Part shown: positions 12,959-16,684 of the stretch, in pieces | How the letters are laid out: every line of letters begins with the position of its first letter | How positions within the stretch are numbered: position 1 is the first letter of the stretch | Assembly (NCBI GenBank): GCA_034433995.1 | Contig: DAOTZU010000274.1 | Location: forward strand, 1-16,684 | From: DAOTZU01 sp034433995 | GTDB lineage: Bacteria > Chloroflexota > Anaerolineae > UBA1429 | DNA: 16,684 nt | Reading direction: 5' to 3' | Notes under the pieces: model-generated | What the model was told of the DNA's origin: nothing | Databases searched by the model: none | What the model saw: the letters and a program-made list of their open reading frames with translations, nothing else | Made by a program: the position numbers and the translations under genes

Positions 12959-13234
12959 CTATCCTTGCTCGGCGGGACGAAGGCGTGGCAGGATCTCTCG
13001 TCGGAAGAAGGTTTCCGCGTCCTCCGGGCGCACCCGAAAGATCTCCTCGCCCACCCGCACCGAGACGCCGGGGGAGCAGCGGTCCATGCAAAAGGCGCCG
13101 ATGAGCTCCACCTGGGCCTCCAGCCCTTCTTGGGCGAGCAACCGTTCCAGGATGGCGGCTACCTCGTCGGCACCGTGGACGTGGCAGGAGCTGCCCACAC
13201 AGATCACCACCTGCAGCGCCGCGCCTTGGGTCAT
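12959..13234 (-). CDS. Thioredoxin-fold [2Fe-2S] ferredoxin (NuoE C-terminal-like)
   Basis: This 91-residue protein carries four cysteines in the pattern of the NuoE/HoxE thioredoxin-like [2Fe-2S] domain: C12 and C17 (CVGSSC), C49 and C53 (CMDRC). Full NuoE proteins (about 150-170 residues) have an additional N-terminal helical domain, absent here, so this is a stand-alone ferredoxin-type module. The ATG overlaps the TGA of rex (ATGA, 13231-13234), pointing to translational coupling. No NuoF, hydrogenase or other partner subunit follows, since the next gene is convergent. A role in electron transfer or redox sensing linked to NADH balance is inferred from its coupling to rex. Confidence 0.85.
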   Translation of the reverse strand: MTQGAALQVVICVGSSCHVHGADEVAAILERLLAQEGLEAQVELIGAFCMDRCSPGVSVRVGEEIFRVRPEDAETFFRREILPRLRPAEQG

Positions 13235-13881
13235 GGTTCCCGCGCCTCGCCGCCCCGCCGGGCGATAAAATGGGAGAGGGTGGCCAACTCGGCGGCAAGG
13301 TCCTCATTTTTCACCAGCACGTCCGCCGGCACCGTCAGGTGGCAAGGGGCGAAATTCCAGATGACCTTGATCCCGCCGGCCACCAGGGCGTCGGCCACGG
13401 ACTGGGCGGCCTCTGCCGGCACGGTGATGATGCCCATTTGAATGTGCAGCCGGCGGATCAAGCTGGTCAGCTTGTCCACGGGCAACACCTCGCGCCCGGC
13501 GATGGTCTGCCCGATCTTGGCGGGGTCGTTATCAAAGAGGGCCACGATCTGCAAGCCATAGCGGGCGAAACCGGGATAGGAGGCCAGCGCGCGGCCCAGG
13601 TTCCCCGCCCCCACCAACACGGCCTCTTTGTCGTTCACCAAGCCCAGGAAATCCTCCAGAAGCGCCGCCAAGGCCTTGGTGTCATAGCCCACCCCCGGCC
13701 GGCCGGTCTCACCCAAATAATTGAGGTCCTTGCGCACCTGGGCGCCCGGCACGCCGGCGTGTTGGCCCAGCTCCTCTGAGGAGACGAACGCGCGCCCCTC
13801 CTCGATGGCCTGGGCCAGATAGCGGTAATAGAGGGGCAAGCGGCGCAGGCTCGGTAACGGAATGCCTTCGTGGGGCTGCAT
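13231..13881 (-). CDS. rex: Redox-sensing transcriptional repressor Rex
   Basis: This 216-residue regulator senses the NADH/NAD+ ratio. An N-terminal winged helix (1-75) contains RRLPLYYRYL (13-22) and QVRKDLNYLGETG (48-60). A Rossmann domain follows with VGAGNLGRAL (90-99) and FDNDPAKIG (116-124), then a C-terminal swapped helix with NEDLAAEL. The start at 13881 is chosen for AAGGAGG about 8 nt upstream and because MQPHEGIPLPSLRRLP is family-like. An ATG 14 codons earlier lacks such a site. A minus-strand promoter (13926-13954) precedes it. TTGTGCG just downstream of that -10 resembles one half of a Rex operator, but the other half is not clear. It is co-transcribed with a [2Fe-2S] protein. 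Confidence 0.95.
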   Translation of the reverse strand: MQPHEGIPLPSLRRLPLYYRYLAQAIEEGRAFVSSEELGQHAGVPGAQVRKDLNYLGETGRPGVGYDTKALAALLEDFLGLVNDKEAVLVGAGNLGRALASYPGFARYGLQIVALFDNDPAKIGQTIAGREVLPVDKLTSLIRRLHIQMGIITVPAEAAQSVADALVAGGIKVIWNFAPCHLTVPADVLVKNEDLAAELATLSHFIARRGGEAREP

Positions 13882-13925
13882 AGAGCGCCTCCTTCGGTGG
13901 GTTGCAATCGTTCCTTTTCGCACAA

Positions 13926-13954
13926 AGGATACACCGGAAAGGACCAGAGGGCAA
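13926..13954 (-). promoter_or_regulatory. Minus-strand promoter of rex and the [2Fe-2S] gene
   Basis: On the minus strand, TTGCCC (plus 13949-13954) is 17 bp from TATCCT (plus 13926-13931). Both boxes match consensus in at least four of six positions, and the -10 lies about 45 bp from the rex start codon. Confidence 0.55.
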
Positions 13955-13971
13955 ATCGGGCCTTGGGTGCT

Positions 13972-14005
13972 AGACCTGACAGGTCTTTTAAGACCTGTCA
14001 GGTCT
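13972..14005. repeat. Nested quadruple palindrome between divergent genes
   Basis: Two 16-bp perfectly complementary arms (13972-13987 and 13990-14005) flank TT. Each arm is itself a palindrome, so the unit reads AGACCTG-A-CAGGTCT-TTTA-AGACCTG-T-CAGGTCT. It sits between the divergent rex and rhamnonate-dehydratase-like promoters. It could be a mobile palindromic repeat, a dimer-of-dimers operator, or a structural insulator. No T run follows on either strand. Confidence 0.8.
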
Positions 14006-14033
14006 GGAAAGTTGTCCCGTTGCCTTTGAACCC

Positions 14034-14061
14034 TTGACAGCGCTTTCCCTCACTCTATAAT
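14034..14061 (+). promoter_or_regulatory. Promoter of the rhamnonate-dehydratase-like gene
   Basis: A consensus TTGACA (14034-14039), 16-bp spacer and consensus TATAAT (14056-14061) precede a leader of about 70 nt. The leader contains a weak CCGCC/GGCGG hairpin around 14092-14110 and the ribosome site AGGAGGG (14126-14132). No clear sugar-regulator operator was recognised. Confidence 0.85.
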
Positions 14062-14140
14062 GCCCCTGTGCTGGCTTCAAGTCTGTGTGGCGCCGCCTTT
14101 GGGGATGGCGGTCAATGACCGGCTTAGGAGGGATAGCCCG

Positions 14141-15304
14141 ATGAAGATCGCCCGCGTGGAGACCATGCGCTTGAACCTTCCCCCGCGCGAGCCGCGCAGC
14201 CCGGCTCGCCGCCCCTCGTGGGTGCAAACCGACGAGGTGGCTAACCCCATGAGCAAGTTCCCCGCGTACAAGCGCCACCGCAGCTCCTGGCTGCCCCGCT
14301 GGGAGAGCGTGTGGGTCAAAGTGACGGCGGAGGACGGCACCTTCGGCCTGGGGCAATGCTCCTTCGGCCGGCCGGTGGCGGCCATCATCGAAGATCATCT
14401 GGGGCCGCACCTGGTGGGCAAGGACGCCTTGGCCATCGAGCACCTCTGGGATATGATGTTCCGCCTCACCAAGCCCTACGGCACGGTGGGCCTGGCCTCG
14501 GTGGCCATCAGTGGAGTGGACCTGGCCCTGTGGGACCTGGCCGGCAAGCTCCTGAATCGCCCGGTCTATGAGCTTTTGGGCGGGCCGGCCCGGGAGCGCA
14601 TCTTTACCTACGCCACCGGCAACGATGTGGATTGGTACAAGGAGTTGGGCTTCAAGGCCGTCAAGCTGGCCTGCCCTTACGGCCCCGCCGACGGGTTGTG
14701 GGGCCTGCAGGAGAACGAGCGTTTTGTCGCCCGGGCCCGGGAGATCGTGGGCGATGATGTGGAGATCATGCTGGATTGTTACATGGCCTTTGATGTGGAG
14801 TACACCGTGCGCCTGGCGGAACGGCTGCGCCCCTACCGGCTGAAATGGATCGAGGAGTATCTCATCCCCGAGGATCTGGAAGGCCATGTGGCCGTGCGCC
14901 AACGCCTCCCGTGGCAGACTTTGGCCACCGGCGAACATATGTACACCCCTTGGCCCTTCCGCTATCTCATCGAGCATCGCGCGGTGGATATCCTCCAGCC
15001 GGATATCTTTTGGGTGGGCGGGCTGACCCCGTGCCGGCACATCGCCCAGATGGCCAACGATGCCGGCTTGCTGGTGATCCTCCATGGTGGGGCGATGAAC
15101 CCCTTTGGCCAGCATCTCACCTGCGCCATGCCCAACATGCCCTGGGGCGAGTTTTTCATCGGCTCGGCGCCGGGGGTGCCCTTGGAGGAGCTTGGCTGGC
15201 TACCGGGCACGCAACTGCCCAAGGAGAGCTATGTGGCCCTGGGCCGCGGCCCCGGTTTTGGCCTGGAGATTGACGAGGCCTGGCTGACGCCCTTCTTTGC
15301 CTAA
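14141..15304 (+). CDS. rhmD: L-rhamnonate-dehydratase-like enolase-superfamily enzyme
   Basis: This 387-residue enzyme dehydrates an aldonic acid, most likely L-rhamnonate, to its 2-keto-3-deoxy form in the non-phosphorylated rhamnose pathway. The N-terminal capping segment RRPSWVQTDEVANPMS (23-38) and KRHRSSW (44-50) is typical of RhmD. Metal ligands are D212 (MLDCYMA), E238 (WIEEY) and E265 (TGEH). D288 (QPDIFW) and H315 (ILHGG) fit the catalytic His-Asp dyad. RhmD proteins are usually about 400 residues. ATG 14141 follows AGGAGGG by 8 nt, and an upstream in-frame extension is not family-like. It has its own strong promoter, and a Gfo/Idh/MocA oxidoreductase lies 135 bp downstream. Related acids such as L-lyxonate or L-mannonate are possible substrates. 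Confidence 0.88.
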   Translation: MKIARVETMRLNLPPREPRSPARRPSWVQTDEVANPMSKFPAYKRHRSSWLPRWESVWVKVTAEDGTFGLGQCSFGRPVAAIIEDHLGPHLVGKDALAIEHLWDMMFRLTKPYGTVGLASVAISGVDLALWDLAGKLLNRPVYELLGGPARERIFTYATGNDVDWYKELGFKAVKLACPYGPADGLWGLQENERFVARAREIVGDDVEIMLDCYMAFDVEYTVRLAERLRPYRLKWIEEYLIPEDLEGHVAVRQRLPWQTLATGEHMYTPWPFRYLIEHRAVDILQPDIFWVGGLTPCRHIAQMANDAGLLVILHGGAMNPFGQHLTCAMPNMPWGEFFIGSAPGVPLEELGWLPGTQLPKESYVALGRGPGFGLEIDEAWLTPFFA

Positions 15305-15439
15305 CGTTGGCCCTGTGTCGCCCTTTGCCTCCACGGGGCGCGCTGGCCGCGGGGCCGGCGTTCGCTGAGCGGATGACCAGAGGTTCCCAAGCTGACGGCT
15401 GATGGCCGATGGCTGAAACTAGATTCGAGGGAGATGCGC
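15305..15439. other. Intergenic region with hairpin and heptad repeat
   Basis: An 8-bp stem with loop GCGG (15341-15360) lies soon after the dehydratase stop but lacks a T run. Positions 15391-15416 hold 3.7 copies of a 7-bp tandem repeat (GCTGACG, GCTGATG, GCCGATG, GCTGA). The ribosome site GAGGGAG (15427-15433) precedes the next gene. No strong promoter is visible, so that gene may depend on read-through. Confidence 0.6.
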
Positions 15440-16489
15440 ATGTCTGCAGAAATTCGCTTCGGTATCATCGGTTGCGGCGAGATCGCGGTGCAAACTTGCC
15501 AGGGGATCGCCGCTGCGCCCAACGCCAGTATCGCCATGCTCATGGATGCCCGCCCGGAGGTGCTGCGAGACCTGGGCGAGTTCTATGGCGTGCCCACCAC
15601 CACCGAGGTGGACGACGTCCTGCGCAACCCGGAGGTGGACGCGGTTTATATCGCCACGCCCCACTATCTCCACGCGCCCTTGGGGATCGAGGCGGCCCAG
15701 GCGGGCAAACATGTGCTGGTGGAAAAGCCCATCGCCACCAACCTGGCCGATGCCGATGCCCTCATCGCCGCCTGCCGCAAACATGGCGTCAAGCTGGGGG
15801 TGGCCTTCCTGGCCCAGGTGGATGGGGCCGCGGCGGCGGCGAGGGATCTGGTGCGGGCCGGGGTCTTGGGCGAGATCATCGCAGTGCGCATCACTGCCCT
15901 GGGCGATAAACCGGATTACTATTGGCATGGCGGCTACACCCGTCGGGTGCATACCGATTGGCGCACCTCCAAGGAACAATCGGGCGGCGGCATCCTGATC
16001 ATGAACGTCATTCACGACCTCAACACCATGCGCTGGGTGACGGGGTTGGAGGTGACCCGGGTCTATGCCGAGTATGACACCTTGGCCACGCCGGTGGAGG
16101 TGGAGGATGTCATCGGGGTGGTGATGCGCTTCAACAACCGCGCCGTGGGGGTGATCCAGGCGGGCTCGGCCATGCGGGGCGGCGCCCACGAGGATGTGCC
16201 CGGCATCCGCATCTATGGTACCAAGGGGCAATTGATCGTCGGCCCCAAACCGCTGGTGTACCTCTTGGAGCCGCTGGAGGGGGGCACGCCCAAGAGCTGG
16301 CAGGAGCTGCGCTACGCCGGGCCCAAAGGCGACCGCGAGCAGATGATCGCCCGCTTCGCCCAGGCCATCTTGGAGGATGGTGAGCCGCCGGTCACGGGTC
16401 TGGACGGGCGCAAGGCGCTGGAGATCGTCGTGGCCGCTTACCGCTCCGGGGAGAGCGGGCGGCCGGTGGAGCTGCCGCTGACCAGTTAA
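15440..16489 (+). CDS. Gfo/Idh/MocA-family NAD(P)-dependent oxidoreductase
   Basis: This 349-residue cytoplasmic dehydrogenase of the sugar/inositol type has an N-terminal Rossmann domain with GIIGCGEIA (8-16) and IATPHYLH (71-78). The catalytic EKP motif is at 95-97 (VEKPIAT), and the C-terminal alpha/beta substrate domain includes GGGILIMNVIHDLN. The start at 15440 is preferred to the ATG at 15434 because GAGGGAG ends at 15433, leaving 6 nt. Its position after the rhamnonate-dehydratase-like gene suggests oxidation of a deoxysugar or keto-acid intermediate in the same pathway, but members of this family act on many sugars. It is followed by a repeat island. Confidence 0.9.
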   Translation: MSAEIRFGIIGCGEIAVQTCQGIAAAPNASIAMLMDARPEVLRDLGEFYGVPTTTEVDDVLRNPEVDAVYIATPHYLHAPLGIEAAQAGKHVLVEKPIATNLADADALIAACRKHGVKLGVAFLAQVDGAAAAARDLVRAGVLGEIIAVRITALGDKPDYYWHGGYTRRVHTDWRTSKEQSGGGILIMNVIHDLNTMRWVTGLEVTRVYAEYDTLATPVEVEDVIGVVMRFNNRAVGVIQAGSAMRGGAHEDVPGIRIYGTKGQLIVGPKPLVYLLEPLEGGTPKSWQELRYAGPKGDREQMIARFAQAILEDGEPPVTGLDGRKALEIVVAAYRSGESGRPVELPLTS

Positions 16490-16493
16490 TCTG

Positions 16494-16684
16494 CCCCCTC
16501 GCCCCGCAGGGGAGAGGGATGGGGTGAGGGGGGTGTGGCTCTGCGCTGTTCCCCCTCACCTAGCCTCTCCCCCAAAGGGGAGAGGAACGGGCTGCGCCCC
16601 CTCGCCCCGCAGGGGAGAGGGATAGGGTGAGGGGTGGTGTGGCTCTGCGCGGCGTTCCCCCCTCACCTAGCCTCTCCCCCAAGG
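16494..16684. repeat. Tandem pair of about 103-bp palindromic repeats, second copy cut by window edge
   Basis: The block CCCCCTCGCCCCGCAGGGGA begins at 16494 and again at 16597, a period of 103 bp. Each unit contains GGGAT(G/A)GGGTGAGGGG, a GTGTGGCTCTGCGC spacer and CCCTCACCTAGCCTCTCCCC. The units are rich in inverted complementarity (GGTGAGGGG with CCCCTCACC, GGGGAGAGG with CCTCTCCCC). The copies differ by a few substitutions and small indels. The style matches the CCCTCACC-CCTCTCCC intergenic palindromes common in GC-rich bacteria. It is not a CRISPR, since the spacer between copies is itself repeated. Confidence 0.8.

Noticed and set aside
13882..13925. Rex operator for autoregulation
   Set aside because: Only one half-site-like TTGTGCG is seen after the rex -10, and the matching inverted half is absent at the usual spacing.
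13988..15115. 375-codon minus-strand open frame opposite the rhamnonate-dehydratase-like gene
   Set aside because: It lies fully antisense to a gene with conserved metal ligands, and its own translation has no recognisable motif.
16494..16684. CRISPR array
   Set aside because: The unit is about 103 bp, self-complementary, and its intervening sequence is repeated too, so there are no unique spacers.

Overview
The window is GC-rich (roughly 60-65% by eye), densely coded chromosomal DNA carrying fourteen recognisable protein genes, two gene remnants and several repeat islands. The gene types fit a member of the Chloroflexota (Anaerolineae-like): a DHH-CBS-nucleotidyltransferase fusion, a Rex repressor, extracellular proteins with Pro/Thr-rich linkers, enolase-superfamily sugar-acid dehydratases, and short GC-rich intergenic palindromes. 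This assignment is an inference from content. No rRNA, tRNA, CRISPR array or transposase was found.

Layout. Positions 1-349 hold two perfect hairpins, a strong promoter and a leader with an intrinsic terminator followed by a second long hairpin, all upstream of an NCS2 nucleobase permease (350-1774). A promoter whose -10 covers the permease stop codon probably drives a HypE/PurM-like ATP-binding protein (1837-2856). That gene converges, with overlapping stop codons, on a large minus-strand gene (2853-5483) encoding a DHH/DHHA1 - two CBS - tRNA nucleotidyltransferase/poly(A) polymerase fusion. Two divergent consensus promoters with almost coincident -35 boxes lie at 5514-5564. The rightward one leads into three same-strand genes: a membrane-anchored TIM-barrel glycosidase, a secreted protein with a PEP-CTERM-type tail, and an unrecognised multi-pass membrane protein (to 9659).

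Positions 9660-10648 are a decay zone. They hold an MNT-type nucleotidyltransferase whose HEPN partner is cut to 22 codons, a truncated N-terminal piece of a GH95-like glycosidase, and degenerate intergenic repeats. A tight plus-strand group follows: an Fpg/Nei-type DNA glycosylase, a galactonate-dehydratase-like enzyme and a RhaM-type mutarotase (10649-12931). On the minus strand, rex and a small thioredoxin-fold [2Fe-2S] protein overlap by ATGA (12959-13881). Next come a quadruple palindrome and a near-consensus promoter driving an L-rhamnonate-dehydratase-like gene (14141-15304), then a Gfo/Idh/MocA oxidoreductase (15440-16489). The window ends in tandem copies of a 103-bp palindromic repeat.

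How the genes work together. The right third looks like part of a deoxysugar or sugar-acid catabolic locus (mutarotase, two dehydratases, an NAD(P)-dependent oxidoreductase). The GH95-like stub suggests fucose- or rhamnose-containing glycans were once part of it. The middle trio looks like a cell-surface polysaccharide-processing unit. The most notable regulatory features are the attenuator-like permease leader and the overlapping divergent promoter pair.
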